From Deltaproteobacteria bacterium (GTDB lineage Bacteria > Desulfobacterota > Binatia > UTPRO1), in contig JADLHM010000059.1 of NCBI GenBank assembly GCA_020848745.1, positions 57,358 to 121,357 of the forward strand: a stretch of 64,000 nucleotides of DNA. Direction: 5' to 3'. The notes below the pieces were generated by a model, which had not been told where the DNA came from, did no database searches, and was given only the letters and a program-made list of their open reading frames with translations. Positions within the stretch are counted from its first letter, which is position 1; every line of letters begins with the position of its first letter. The position numbers were made by a program, and so were the translations under genes. Positions 50,568 through 60,300 of the stretch are shown piece after piece.

Positions 50568-51716
50568 ATGTCGCCCCTGCCGCCCCCCTCGTCGCCCGCG
50601 CCGCCCCCCGAGCCGCGCCGATCGAGCTTCACCGCCAGCCTCGGACTCGCGCGCGGCCAGGTGGTGGTCTACTTCTTCTTCGCCGCGTTCCTCTTCCTCC
50701 TCTGGCAGCTCTACGCGGTATTCTCGGGCTTCCTCGTCCCGATCGTCTGGGCGGCGATCCTCGCGATGTTGTTCTTCCCATTGTTCCGCATCGTGCTGGG
50801 GTGGTGCGGCGGGCGCGAGACGGTCGCGGCGCTCGCGCTGACCCTGTCGATCACCGGGGGCGTGCTCCTGCCGACGATCTCGCTCTCGAGCGTCATCACG
50901 CACGAAGCCATCGGGTTCTACCAGCGCGCGAGCCAGTACGTCGGCTCGGGGACGCTCGCCGCCGATGTCGATCGCCTCCGGCAATCGCGGCTCGGCCGCT
51001 GGATCGACCGCCTCGAAGGTTACGAGATCGACTGGAACGCGGTCGCGCGCTCGAGCGTCGACACGGTCGGCACGCTGATCGTCGCGCAGGTAACGTCGGT
51101 GGCGAAGAACGTCGCCGTGTTCCTCTTCGACTTCACGATCATGGTGTTCACGCTCTTCTTCCTCTTCCGCGACGGCGAGCGCATGTACCGCGCGCTGCGC
51201 AACATGATCCCCATGGACCCGGCCCACAAGGACGCGATCTTCAGCGTGCTCTACCAGACGCTCTCGGCGGTCACGCAGGGCATGGTCGCGACCGCGCTCG
51301 CGCAGGGCGTGCTCACCTGGGTCGCGCTATGGGCCCTCGGCCTCCCGTACACGGCGTTCCTCGGCGTCGCCGCCGGGATCCTGTCGCTCGTCCCGTTCGT
51401 CGGGGCCGCCGGAGTATGGATCCCGTGCACGATCTACCTCGCGGCGACCGGCGACTACTTCCGCGCGCTGATCCTCCTCGTGTACGGCTCCGTGGTGATC
51501 AGCATGGTCGACAACGTCCTGCGCCCGCTCCTGATCGGCGGCCAGACCCGCCTCCCCACCCTCTTCCTCTTCTTCGGGATCCTCGGCGGGGTGCAGGTCT
51601 ACGGCGTGCTCGGCCTCTTCCTCGGACCGGTGCTCCTGGCGATCGCGATCGCGTTCATCCGGATCTACCAGGAGCAGTTCGCGACGGTCGAGCACGAGCG
51701 CCGCGTGGAGGCGTGA
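50568..51716 (+). CDS. AI-2E/PerM-family membrane protein
   Basis: A 382-residue integral membrane protein with about eight membrane segments and the family pattern: VVYFFFAAFLFLLWQLYAVF, PIVWAAILAMLFFPLF, GMVATALAQGVLTWVALWAL, YTAFLGVAAGILSLVPFVGA and VVISMVDNVLRPLLIGG. The family has been linked to autoinducer-2 or ion/osmotic transport; the substrate is not predictable. It begins 15 bp after tldE, so it is probably co-transcribed. Confidence 0.9.
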   Translation: MSPLPPPSSPAPPPEPRRSSFTASLGLARGQVVVYFFFAAFLFLLWQLYAVFSGFLVPIVWAAILAMLFFPLFRIVLGWCGGRETVAALALTLSITGGVLLPTISLSSVITHEAIGFYQRASQYVGSGTLAADVDRLRQSRLGRWIDRLEGYEIDWNAVARSSVDTVGTLIVAQVTSVAKNVAVFLFDFTIMVFTLFFLFRDGERMYRALRNMIPMDPAHKDAIFSVLYQTLSAVTQGMVATALAQGVLTWVALWALGLPYTAFLGVAAGILSLVPFVGAAGVWIPCTIYLAATGDYFRALILLVYGSVVISMVDNVLRPLLIGGQTRLPTLFLFFGILGGVQVYGVLGLFLGPVLLAIAIAFIRIYQEQFATVEHERRVEA

Positions 51717-51777
51717 CGGGGCGCGCCTCGGAGGGGACGGGGTGACGCCTCGGGGCGAGGCGTGACGCCGTCGACGA

Positions 51778-52401
51778 CTACTTGCGCCAGGCCTCCAGGC
51801 CGGCGAGGTCGTGGATGCTGGCGCGCTGATTGAGGCGCTGGATCCAGCCCGCGACGTTCTTCCATTCCGGATCGAGCTCGACGCCGAGCGCGCCCAGGAT
51901 CACCACGCGCGGCGCGAAGGCGACGTCGGCGAGCGAGAACGTTCCCGCGAGCCACTGACGTCCGGCGAGCGATCCGTCGATGACGGCGAGCATGCGCTGC
52001 ACCTGCTGGCGGGCGTTCGCCAGCTTGTCGCCGTCGCGCTCGCCCTCGGGCTTGTTGAGCTCGTTCATGATGATGCCCGTGACCGGGATGAAGGCGTTGT
52101 CGGCGTAGTCCTCGAAGGTCCGCACGCGGGCGCGCGCGGAGGAGTCCGACGGCAGGAGCGGCGGGTGGGGGTACTCGTCCTCGAGGTACTCGTTGATGAT
52201 CGTCGAGTCGTACACGATCATCTCGTCGTCGATCAGCACCGGCACCTTGCCGAAGGGGTTCAGCTTGAGGAACTCCGGGCGCTTCTGCTCTCCGGCTTTG
52301 AGGTCCACCGGAACGATCTCGAAGCTCAGATCCTTCTCGGCCAGGACGATCCGGGTCTTCTGGCAGAACGGGCACTCTGGAGAGTCGTACAGTTTCAACA
52401 T
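51778..52401 (-). CDS. Glutathione S-transferase family protein
   Basis: A 207-residue protein. The N-terminal thioredoxin fold starts KLYDSPECPFCQKTRIVLAE with a CPFC motif, unusual for classical GSTs and more like omega-class or glutaredoxin-like members. It carries NPFGKVPVLIDDEMIVYDST, the cis-Pro and the E/D-S glutathione contact. The C-terminal helical domain contains WLAGTFSLADVAFAPRVVIL. The ATG at 52401 has GGCGAGG upstream. Function within the cell is not evident from neighbours. Confidence 0.88.
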   Translation of the reverse strand: MLKLYDSPECPFCQKTRIVLAEKDLSFEIVPVDLKAGEQKRPEFLKLNPFGKVPVLIDDEMIVYDSTIINEYLEDEYPHPPLLPSDSSARARVRTFEDYADNAFIPVTGIIMNELNKPEGERDGDKLANARQQVQRMLAVIDGSLAGRQWLAGTFSLADVAFAPRVVILGALGVELDPEWKNVAGWIQRLNQRASIHDLAGLEAWRK

Positions 52402-52555
52402 GCAAACACCTCGCCCCAACCGTGTTCGGACCGCCCATCCGACGGCCCTCTGAATCGCGTGACCTTATGGGAAACGGCTGGCGTCCGCAATTCTGATCGC
52501 ATGATTTTTTCGCCTATTTTTCGGGATTTCCGCGCGCAGCGGCGTGGCCTTCCGC

Positions 52556-53410
52556 TCAGGGCAGGTGTTGCCATGCGTGATACGAGCTGCGCACGAGCGG
52601 ACCCGATTCGACGTAGGCGAACCCCATGCGGCGCGCCTCGTCGCCGAGCGCGGCGAACTCCTGCGGCGCGACGTAGCGATCCACGGGAAGCTCTTCCGCG
52701 CTCGGGCGGAGATACTGACCGAGCGTCAGCACGTCGCAGCCGGTCGCGCGCACGTCGGCGAGCACCGCGAGCACCTCGTCCAGGCGCTCGCCGAGCCCGA
52801 GCATCAGCCCGGTCTTGGTACGGACGTCCGGACGCATCCCCTTCGCCGCGCGCAGGATCCCGAGCGAGCGCTCGTACGTGGCGCCGGGCCGCACCTGCTT
52901 GTAGAGCCGCGGCACCGTCTCCGTGTTGTGATTCAGGATCGCGATCGGCGCCGCGACGACCGTCGCGAGCGCCGCGTGGTCGCCCTGGAGGTCGGGGATC
53001 AGGACCTCGATGGTGCACTCGGGTACGAGCGCCTTCACCGCCGATGCCGCCGCCGCGAAGTGCGCGGCCCCACCGTCCGGGAGATCGTCCCGGTTCACGG
53101 AGGTCATGACGACGTGCCGCAAGCCGAGGCGCGCGACGGCCTCCGCGACGCGCCGGGGCTCGTCGGGATCGACCGGCAGCGGCCTGCCATGGCCAACCGC
53201 GCAGAAGCGACACGCGCGCGTGCAGGTGTCGCCGAGCAGCATGACGGTCGCCGTGTGGTGCGACCAGCACTCGCCGAGGTTCGGACACCGCGCCTCCTCG
53301 CAGACCGTGTGGAGGCCGAGCGCACGCACGGTGGCACGCGTCTCCGCGACCGCTTTTCCCGTCGGTGCGCGGCTCCTGATCCAGTCGGGGTGGCGCCGTG
53401 CGATCGTCAC
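52556..53410 (-). CDS. lipA: LipA, lipoyl synthase
   Basis: A 284-residue radical SAM enzyme that inserts sulfur into octanoyl groups. Both clusters are visible: the auxiliary CEEARCPNLGEC and the radical SAM CTRACRFCAV. Further blocks: MTSVNRDDLPDGGAAHFA, LNHNTETVPRLYKQVRPGA, KTGLMLGLGE and LTLGQYLRPS. The GTG at 53410 overlaps the lipB stop (GTGA). Confidence 0.96.
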   Translation of the reverse strand: MTIARRHPDWIRSRAPTGKAVAETRATVRALGLHTVCEEARCPNLGECWSHHTATVMLLGDTCTRACRFCAVGHGRPLPVDPDEPRRVAEAVARLGLRHVVMTSVNRDDLPDGGAAHFAAAASAVKALVPECTIEVLIPDLQGDHAALATVVAAPIAILNHNTETVPRLYKQVRPGATYERSLGILRAAKGMRPDVRTKTGLMLGLGERLDEVLAVLADVRATGCDVLTLGQYLRPSAEELPVDRYVAPQEFAALGDEARRMGFAYVESGPLVRSSYHAWQHLP

Positions 53411-54078
53411 GGGCGCCTCTCGGCGTCGTCGACGCCCTCGAAGACCCGCAGGAACTCGTCGACGACGAGCGCCTCGACCTCCGCCATCGCCGGACGGGCT
53501 CCCATCGCCTCCTCGAGGGACGTCACCCCGACGTCGGCGAGACCGCACGGCACGATGGCCGCGAACTCGCGCCGGAGGTCGGCGACGTTGAGCGCGAAGC
53601 CGTGCATCGTGATCCAGCGCCGGATGCCGACCCCGATCGCCGCGAGCTTGGCGTTCCCCAGCCACACTCCGGTAAAACCGCGCCGCCGACGCGCCGCGAG
53701 CCCGCAACGGGCAGCCACGGCGATCACCACTGCTTCGAGCGCGCGCAAGTAGCGGTCGACGTCGCGCTCGCAGCGTCCGAGATCGATGATCGGATACCCG
53801 ACGAGCTGGCCCGGACCGTGGTAGGTGACGTCGCCGCCGCGGTTCACGCGCAGGACGGGCGCGATGGGGGCAAGCACGTGGCGGGCGTCGCCGCGGCGTC
53901 CGAGCGTGATCACGGGCGGATGCTCGACGAGCAGGACCTGCTCCGGGCCGCCGGCGAGGACGCGATCGCGCGCCGCCTCCTGAACGGCGAGAGCCGCTGC
54001 GTAGTCGAGCCGGCCGAGGCGATGCACCTCGAGACGCGAGGGCTCCGACCAGCGTCCGGCCGCGACGCCGGCGCTCAC
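53407..54078 (-). CDS. lipB: LipB, octanoyltransferase
   Basis: A 223-residue enzyme that moves octanoyl groups from ACP to lipoyl domains. Seen: LLVEHPPVITLGRRGDARHV, VNRGGDVTYHGPGQLVGYPI, GNAKLAAIGVGIRRWITMHG, and FAAIVPCGLADVGVTSLEE with the catalytic Cys in PCG and the conserved Lys in KLAAIG. The GTG at 54078 overlaps the stop of the small upstream frame (GTGA). Confidence 0.95.
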   Translation of the reverse strand: MSAGVAAGRWSEPSRLEVHRLGRLDYAAALAVQEAARDRVLAGGPEQVLLVEHPPVITLGRRGDARHVLAPIAPVLRVNRGGDVTYHGPGQLVGYPIIDLGRCERDVDRYLRALEAVVIAVAARCGLAARRRRGFTGVWLGNAKLAAIGVGIRRWITMHGFALNVADLRREFAAIVPCGLADVGVTSLEEAMGARPAMAEVEALVVDEFLRVFEGVDDAERRP

Positions 54079-54209
54079 GCGACCACCAACCCGATCGGGC
54101 CCTCGAGCAGGCGCTTCAGCTCCTCGAGGAACCGCCCCGCCATGACGCCGTCGATGCCCACGCGACGATTATAGGGATGGGCGACGGCCTTCGAAACCCA
54201 GGGAAGCGA
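54075..54209 (-). pseudogene. Remnant of a 2-oxoacid dehydrogenase E2 C-terminus, or a 28-codon leader ORF
   Basis: In the frame of rnhB, right after its stop, 44 codons read KAVAHPYNRRVGIDGVMAGR then FLEELKRLLEGPIGLVVA and stop. This looks like the last strand-helix of a lipoyl acyltransferase (usual form Y-D-H-R-V-x-D-G, then a RFL..LK.LLE.P helix), with the catalytic His replaced. The stop overlaps the lipB GTG. A perfect TATAAT (54173-54168) lies 6 bases before a GTG at 54161, so the last 28 codons could be expressed from a leaderless message. Confidence 0.5.
54168..54196 (-). promoter_or_regulatory. Sigma-70-like promoter driving lipB-lipA
   Basis: Minus strand TTTCGA (weak -35, about 54196-54191), 17 bases, TATAAT (54173-54168). 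The expected start coincides with a GTG codon at 54161. Confidence 0.5.
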
Positions 54210-54950
54210 TCACGCGCCGGCGCGCGCCGCGGCCGCGGCGCACGGCGCGAACGACCGGCGGTGCAACGGCGTCGGTCCGTGCGCGGCGAGCGCCCGCAGG
54301 TGCTCGGGCGTCGCGTAGCCGACGTGGCGCGCGAAGCCGTACACCGGATAGAGCGCGTCGACGGCCTGCATCAGTCCGTCGCGATGCACCTTGGCGACGA
54401 TCGACGCCGCCGCGACCGAGTAGACGATCGCGTCGGCTCGGACGTAGCGCGTCTGCGGCACGTCGAGATCGGGGATGTGCCGCGCGTCGACCACGAGGTG
54501 GTCGGGAGCGAACGGCAGCGCAGCCACCGCCCGGCGCATCGCCTCGAGCCCGGCGCGGTAGATGTTCAGGCGGTCGATCTCCTCCGGATCGACGACGCCG
54601 AGGCCGACGCCGAGCGCGGTCTCCCGGATGGCGGCGGCCGCCTCCTCCCGCGCCGGGGCCGACAGGAGCTTCGAGTCCGCGATGCCCCGGAGCGGGGTCG
54701 CACCGGCAGCGAAGACGACCGCCGCCGCGACGACCGGGCCCGCGAGCGGGCCCATGCCCACCTCATCGACGCCCGCGACGCGCGCGAGGCCGGCGCTCCA
54801 CAGGAGCCGCTCGACGTACGGCGCCGTCTCCCGCACCGAGCGCGTCCCCGTGGTCGCGGGTCGCGTCGCGCCAGCTTTCCGAGTCCCCACCGCGTCCTCC
54901 AGAGGCTCGCAGCTCGCACGCGACCCCCGACCTGTCAAGTCGGACCTCAT
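54210..54950 (-). CDS. rnhB: RnhB, ribonuclease HII
   Basis: A 246-residue enzyme that cleaves RNA in RNA-DNA hybrids and removes single ribonucleotides. Active-site blocks: VAGVDEVGMGPLAGPVVAAA (D and E), ADSKLLSAPAREE, and VDARHIPDLDVP with YSVAAASIVAKVHRD. The ATG at 54950 overlaps the HupE-like gene stop (ATGA), adding a 45-residue low-complexity N-terminus. An internal start nearer VRETAPYVERLL is possible. Confidence 0.93.
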   Translation of the reverse strand: MRSDLTGRGSRASCEPLEDAVGTRKAGATRPATTGTRSVRETAPYVERLLWSAGLARVAGVDEVGMGPLAGPVVAAAVVFAAGATPLRGIADSKLLSAPAREEAAAAIRETALGVGLGVVDPEEIDRLNIYRAGLEAMRRAVAALPFAPDHLVVDARHIPDLDVPQTRYVRADAIVYSVAAASIVAKVHRDGLMQAVDALYPVYGFARHVGYATPEHLRALAAHGPTPLHRRSFAPCAAAAARAGA

Positions 54951-55981
54951 CCGAACGCCCGCTCACCGAACCACCAGAGCGCCATGACGAGGATCGCTCC
55001 GGAGGCGACGACGACCACCGCGCGGCGATGCCTGCTCCGCTCGATCGCCGCGATCATCGGGAACGTCACGAGCACCACCACGAGCTGTCCCGCCTCGACC
55101 CCGAGATTGAACGCCAGGAGGGACGCGATCAAGCCTTCCCGCGGCAGGTGCATCTCGCGGAGGATGGACGCGAAGCCAAACCCGTGCACGAGTCCGAACA
55201 CGAACGTGACGCGCCAGCGTCCGCGCGTCCGGTCGAGGAGCAGGTTCTCGAGCGCCACCCAGGCGATCGAAAGCGCGATCGCGCTCTCCACCAGTTGCGC
55301 CGGCAGCGCCACCACGTCGAGCACGGCGAGGCTCAGCGTCACGCTATGCGCGACCGTGAACGCCGTCACCACCGCCACGAGCGATCGCAGGCCTCCGCCG
55401 ACGAGCAGGAGCGCCACCAGGAACAGGATGTGGTCGTACCCCGTCGCGATGTGCTCGACGCCGAGCACGAAGAAGCGGCGGAACGCGGGCCAGAATCCCC
55501 CGCTCGTCTCGCCGAGCACGGCCTCCTGATCCGTCGGCGTGAAGACGTGCTCGATGAGCGCGCCGCCGACGCGGATCTTCGCGAGATTCTGCCCGTCCAC
55601 CGCCGTGAGCGCCGGGAGCCGCACGACGACCCGCAGCGGCGACGCGTCGGGGCACGGGCCCGTCAGGCGGAAACGCACCAGCTCGTTCGGCTCCAGCGTC
55701 GAGTCGCGGAGCGTCAACGGACACGGCGTGCCCCCGGCCTCGACGACGAGCGCCGCGGCGAAGCGGCGGGCGAGACGCGGGAACCGGCTCCGCACCTCGG
55801 CGTCGCTCGTGGCGCCGTCGCCGTCGACGTCCGCCGCGAGATCGTGCACCGAGAGCACGAGGTCGAAGCGCACCTCGCCGTTCGCGATCACGACGTCCGA
55901 GTAGCCGATGCCCTGCTGGTGCGCGGCGACGGGCGTCGCGCCGAGGAGACCGACGATCAGCGCCGCGGCGCAGCGGATCAC
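54947..55981 (-). CDS. HupE/UreJ-like membrane protein
   Basis: A 344-residue protein. It has a signal peptide (CAAALIVGLLGATPVAAHQ), a beta-rich periplasmic half (about 25-170, with DVDGDGATSDAEV, a calcium-loop-like segment), then a HupE/UreJ_2-type membrane half with GVEHIATGYDHILFLVALLL, VTAFTVAHSVTLSLAVL, LVHGFGFASILREMHLP and NLGVEAGQLVVVL. The His and Asp residues in the helices are family features linked to metal handling. No hydrogenase or urease is nearby, so the metal role is uncertain. The GTG start at 55981 is inferred. Confidence 0.82.
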   Translation of the reverse strand: MIRCAAALIVGLLGATPVAAHQQGIGYSDVVIANGEVRFDLVLSVHDLAADVDGDGATSDAEVRSRFPRLARRFAAALVVEAGGTPCPLTLRDSTLEPNELVRFRLTGPCPDASPLRVVVRLPALTAVDGQNLAKIRVGGALIEHVFTPTDQEAVLGETSGGFWPAFRRFFVLGVEHIATGYDHILFLVALLLVGGGLRSLVAVVTAFTVAHSVTLSLAVLDVVALPAQLVESAIALSIAWVALENLLLDRTRGRWRVTFVFGLVHGFGFASILREMHLPREGLIASLLAFNLGVEAGQLVVVLVTFPMIAAIERSRHRRAVVVVASGAILVMALWWFGERAFG

Positions 55982-56004
55982 CCGAGCGGGCAGGCCGCGC
56001 GCCC

Positions 56005-57255
56005 TCAGTGCTCGTGCATCGACTCGCCGAGAGCGAGCTTGCAGAGGCGGCGCACCTGCGGGTCGGCGTGGCTCCGCTCGAGCGATTCGAGGATCTCCTG
56101 CGCCTCGGGCTTGCCGCTGCGCTTGAGCGCGAACGCGGCCGCGGTCTGCGCGTCGGGGCGCCCTCCTTCGAGCGTCACGCGCAACACCTCGATCGCCTCG
56201 GGCGTCGCGATCTCGGCGAGCGCGTCGGCGGCCGCGAGCACCATCGGCTTCTCCCCCGTCGCCATGGCGTCTCCGAGGACCTTCACGACGCGCGCGTCCC
56301 GCACGCCCCCGAGGGACCTCGAGAGCTCGAGCCGGAGGTTCGGAGAGCCGTCGGCGGCGAGCGTCTCGGCGACGCGCCCGAGCGCCTCCGGCGTCCCGAC
56401 CTTGATCAGCCCCCGGCATGCCGCCAGGCGGAGGGCATCGTCGCCGCTCCGGCTCCATGCGAGCAGGCGATCGGTCGGCGGCAGACGGCCAAGCGTCACG
56501 AGGACGTCCAAGGCCGCCGGCTGCAGCCCGCCGGCGTCGCCGAGCTGCGCCTCGGCGAGGTCACCCATTCCCGGAGCACCGGCGCGCGCGAGCCGCACCA
56601 TCACCGCCGCTCGCTCCGCGAGCGGCTGGCGCCCGTCGCCGAGCCAGGCCGCGAGAGGCGCGAGCCGCCCGGTGTCGAGCAGCGGAACGAGCGTGCGCCG
56701 CGACGTCATCGCCGCGAGCGCATGCGCACGGAGCGCCGCCTCCGGACCCACGAGGGTGGCGACGAAGAAGTCCGCGGCGGCCTCATCGTCGTCACGCGCC
56801 GCGAGGTACGCGGCGACACGCTCCGTCACCGCACGATCGGTGAGCCACGCCACGTCGTTCACGGTGTCGAGGCGTTGGGTCCAGCGCCAGTACGTACCCT
56901 CCGGCAGCACCTTCCGGAAGCTCGAGAAGTTCGGAAGCGGCACGGCCAGCACCAGCGTCTCGGCGCCGGCGACGAAGTACGGCTTGGTCGTGGCGAAGAG
57001 CATCTCCTGGGCGAGCGCCATCGTCTCGCCGGCCACCGCCTCTCCTTTCAGCACTCGTCCGATCCGGATCCGGAAGACCTGAAGCTTCGCATCCGCGGAC
57101 GGGGTGCTGGACTCGACCGTGCCCCGCACGACGAGGTCCGATCCATCGATGTCCGTGAAGAGGTCGGCCGCGTCGGCGGAGCCCGCCAGCACGACAGCAG
57201 CGAAGAAGGCGGACACGGTCGCCCAGCGGCGCCGCGCCGCGGTCGTTTGCATCAT
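56005..57255 (-). CDS. Exported HEAT-repeat protein
   Basis: A 416-residue protein with a signal peptide (ATVSAFFAAVVLAGSADA). About 130 residues follow with a beta-rich character (DLVVRGTVESSTPSADAKLQ, MLFATTKPYFVAGAETLVLA). From residue about 160 on, HEAT-like helical repeats (LRAHALAAMTSRRTLVPLLD, ALRLAACRGLIKVGTPEALG, AQTAAAFALKRSGKPEAQEI) run to the end. It precedes the HupE-like gene by 23 bp, so the two may be co-expressed. I do not recognise a specific function. Confidence 0.75.
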   Translation of the reverse strand: MMQTTAARRRWATVSAFFAAVVLAGSADAADLFTDIDGSDLVVRGTVESSTPSADAKLQVFRIRIGRVLKGEAVAGETMALAQEMLFATTKPYFVAGAETLVLAVPLPNFSSFRKVLPEGTYWRWTQRLDTVNDVAWLTDRAVTERVAAYLAARDDDEAAADFFVATLVGPEAALRAHALAAMTSRRTLVPLLDTGRLAPLAAWLGDGRQPLAERAAVMVRLARAGAPGMGDLAEAQLGDAGGLQPAALDVLVTLGRLPPTDRLLAWSRSGDDALRLAACRGLIKVGTPEALGRVAETLAADGSPNLRLELSRSLGGVRDARVVKVLGDAMATGEKPMVLAAADALAEIATPEAIEVLRVTLEGGRPDAQTAAAFALKRSGKPEAQEILESLERSHADPQVRRLCKLALGESMHEH

Positions 57256-57267
57256 GCGGAAGGTTCT

Positions 57268-57301
57268 ACTGGGGGCGATCCCGCTTGGGAACGCCCCCAG
57301 T
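57268..57301 (-). terminator. Stem-loop after the PHP gene
   Basis: ACTGGGGGCG (57268-57277) pairs perfectly with CGCCCCCAGT (57292-57301), with an inner TCCC-GCTT-GGGA stem. It lies 15 bp past the PHP gene stop and 13 bp before the next start. No T-run follows, so it could also be an attenuator. Confidence 0.6.
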
Positions 57302-57315
57302 CGACCGGAGCCAGC

Positions 57316-60300
57316 TTACGGAAGCGCGACGCCCTTGTAGAGGCCGTCGCCGTCGAAGTCGATGAAGAGCGGGTTCGCGATCGCCATGGCGGTCACGCCG
57401 CACTGCCCGAGGTTGCCGTCGCTGAGCTCGGCAACGGTCTGGTTCAGTACCGTGCAGGTTCCGAAGAACGGGCAGGCGCCGGCGCCGGTAAAGCCGCAGC
57501 GCTTGCACGGATCCGTATTGCAGGCCTTGTCGAACATCGACTGCGGGTTCATCGGGAAGAGCGGTTTGGATATGCCGTCCTGGCCGCGCACCGCGACGAT
57601 CACCCACGAATCCTGCGTGATCGTGAGTGGCTGATCCGAGCTCGACTCGAGCCGGAAGTCGCCGTTCACCGGCACCGTGCTCTTGGTCGGCGTGATCACG
57701 AAATCTGGCGTCGGGGTGCAGACCTTCTTCACGCCGCCGACGAAGTTCGGGGACGTGGGCACGCACGAGGGCGTGTTGTTGACGTAGATCTCGACCCGGT
57801 CGTACTCGGCCCAAGTTGGACTCTGGATGTCGACGTGGACCGTCGCGCTCCCGCCGTTGGCCAGCACGAGGAGCGGGTCGGCGAGGTCGTGACTCGCAAA
57901 CAGGCCGGGGTTGCCTTCGACGCTGACGCGCATGAATGGACCGCTCGTGCAGACGTTGCGGCCCGCGTTCACGCTGTCGGCGAGATCCGCCGGGTCGAGG
58001 AGCGCCGGGTCGTCCGTCGCCGACGCCAGCATGTTCCGCGGTCCGCCCGCCTGGACGATGGTCGTCGAGTGCGTGTCGGAGTCGCAGACGATGCCCTTGC
58101 GCAGCAGGGGGTGCGTCGAGTCGAAGTTGTTGAGCATGCTGATGTAGTCGCCGAGGTTCTCGCCGAGCGCGAGGGGGTTCTGGTCGCGGCTGCTCTCGAT
58201 CCAGAGCTCGAGCGCGGTGAGCTCGTCGCTGTACAGGTTGGTGACGCTCGGATCCTGGCGAATGTTCGCCGGCGGCGTGCTCGACTGCGGCGGCGCCACC
58301 GTCGAGTCGATGCCGGAGGTGCGGAAATAGCCGAGCGTGCCGCTGTTGAAGTGGTTCGCCTGGACGACCGTGGCATTGTGCGGCGCGCCCTTGGCGGTGA
58401 GCGCCACCTCATTGATGCTGAGGTCGTAGCTGCCGTTGGACGGATACCCGAGCCCCGCCGGCACTCCCGCGCGGCCCCAATCGATCCCCCCGCCGGTGAC
58501 GCTTCCCGGCACGATGTCCACCGGGTAGGCGCCGAAGTGGCCGCTGTCGAAATAGGTGACCTCGTTGCTGAGGCCGGCCTTGATGAGCGACGACGCGCCG
58601 AGCGCCGCGACGTCGGCCGTGAGGTCGGTCTTGAAGTCGTGGTCGCTCGCCACGAAGTAGTCGACGCCCTCGGCGAGCATCGTGACGATGCGCTCCTTCT
58701 TCGAGACGGCCGAGTCGGGGCTGTTGATGAGGTGGACGTGGTGGTCGGCCGAGACGAAGCCCGTCGTATCGACGACCGGCACGACCGACGCCGTCACGAC
58801 CTGCGGCGTCGCGGCGGCGCCGGCAACCACCGTGAGATTGGTCTTGCTGACCGAGTACTCGGGGCCGTGCGACACGACGATCTGGTAACTCCCGGGCTGC
58901 AACGCGAAGACCGGCGTGCTGCCGCTCGGGCCCGCGAACTGCACTTGCGGCAGGCCGTGGATCGCCACCTTCTCGCGCGCGTCGTATCCGAAGATGTTGC
59001 CGAAGGCGTGGAGCGAGCCGAAGATCGTCTCGTCGATGCCGGGATCCACGGCTTGCGCGGCGCCCACGACGGAGACCTTGGCCGCGATGGGATCGGACGT
59101 GACGCCGTTGGTCACGTCGACCCGCACGAACCCGGTCGCGGGCACGTCGAAGTCGACGACCGTGACCTTCTTCACCGAGATCTGGTGCTGCGTCGGGGAC
59201 GCTCCGCCCCCTTCGTACGGATACCCGGGGATCTTCACCATCGCGCGGTAGTCGCCGACCGGGAGCGTGCCCTGGAAGAAGCCGCCGTCCTTGGTCTCGA
59301 AGACGTTCATGACGGCGTACTGCGACAAGCGCGCGCCCGGCGCCTTTACGATGGAGACGCGCGCGCCGTCGACCGGCACACCGCCCACGCGCACCGTGCC
59401 CTGGACGTAGCCCGTCTTCAGCCCGTCGTCGATGATCTCGCCGCGCGCGACGAGCTTGTGTCGCGCGTCGACGACGCGGCCCATGCCGTTGTCGGAAACC
59501 GCGAACCATCGCGTGTAGGAGCCCTGCCCGCCAACGGCAAGCGACAGCTCCCCGGCCGGCTTGCCGTTCTTGCACGGCCCGATGTCGATCGCCTGGTCGG
59601 GCGGTTCGCAATCGGTGTTGATCTCGCAGACGACGTCGCACGCGGGTTGCCCGGTGCCGCCGCACGGCACACCCCCGGACGTCTTCGAGCACACGCCCTG
59701 GTCGCCCGCCGACAGGACCGAAAGCAGGCTCTGGCCGTAGACGGGCACGACGACTCCCGACTGCGAGAAAGCACTGGTGTCGATCGAGAGCTGCGGAATC
59801 AAGCCGTAGGAGACCCCCTGTGACTCACCGAACCCGAACCAGCCGAGGTAGGTGAACGGATAGAGCGAGATCTCGTTCGCCGGCGTACCGCCGAGCCGCA
59901 GCGCGGCTTCCCCGAAGCCGAGGCCCGGAGCCACGACCTCGAGCTGGCCCCCGCCGCTCGTGTAGTCGCCGGCGTAGATCTCGAGCCGCTTCGCGCCGTC
60001 GTTCTGGACGATGGTCTCGATCTTCATGAAGTCGTCGCCCGGGCTCAGGGTGTACTCGTTGATGACCGTAACGGGGATGTCGTTGTCGATCGCGAACGGC
60101 GGGATCGACAGCGATCCCGAGAAGCCCTTGATCGCGACGGCCGGATCGATCGGGTCGAAGAGATCGTCGGGGCCGCTCGTCTGGAGAACCGCCGGGCCGC
60201 CGCTCGCGCCGTCGTTCAGGACCGTGATGCTGGTCGGGTTGTCGGTCGACGAGATGTTGATGAGCGGCGTCATGCCGAGGAAGTTGTCGCGGCCCGGACC

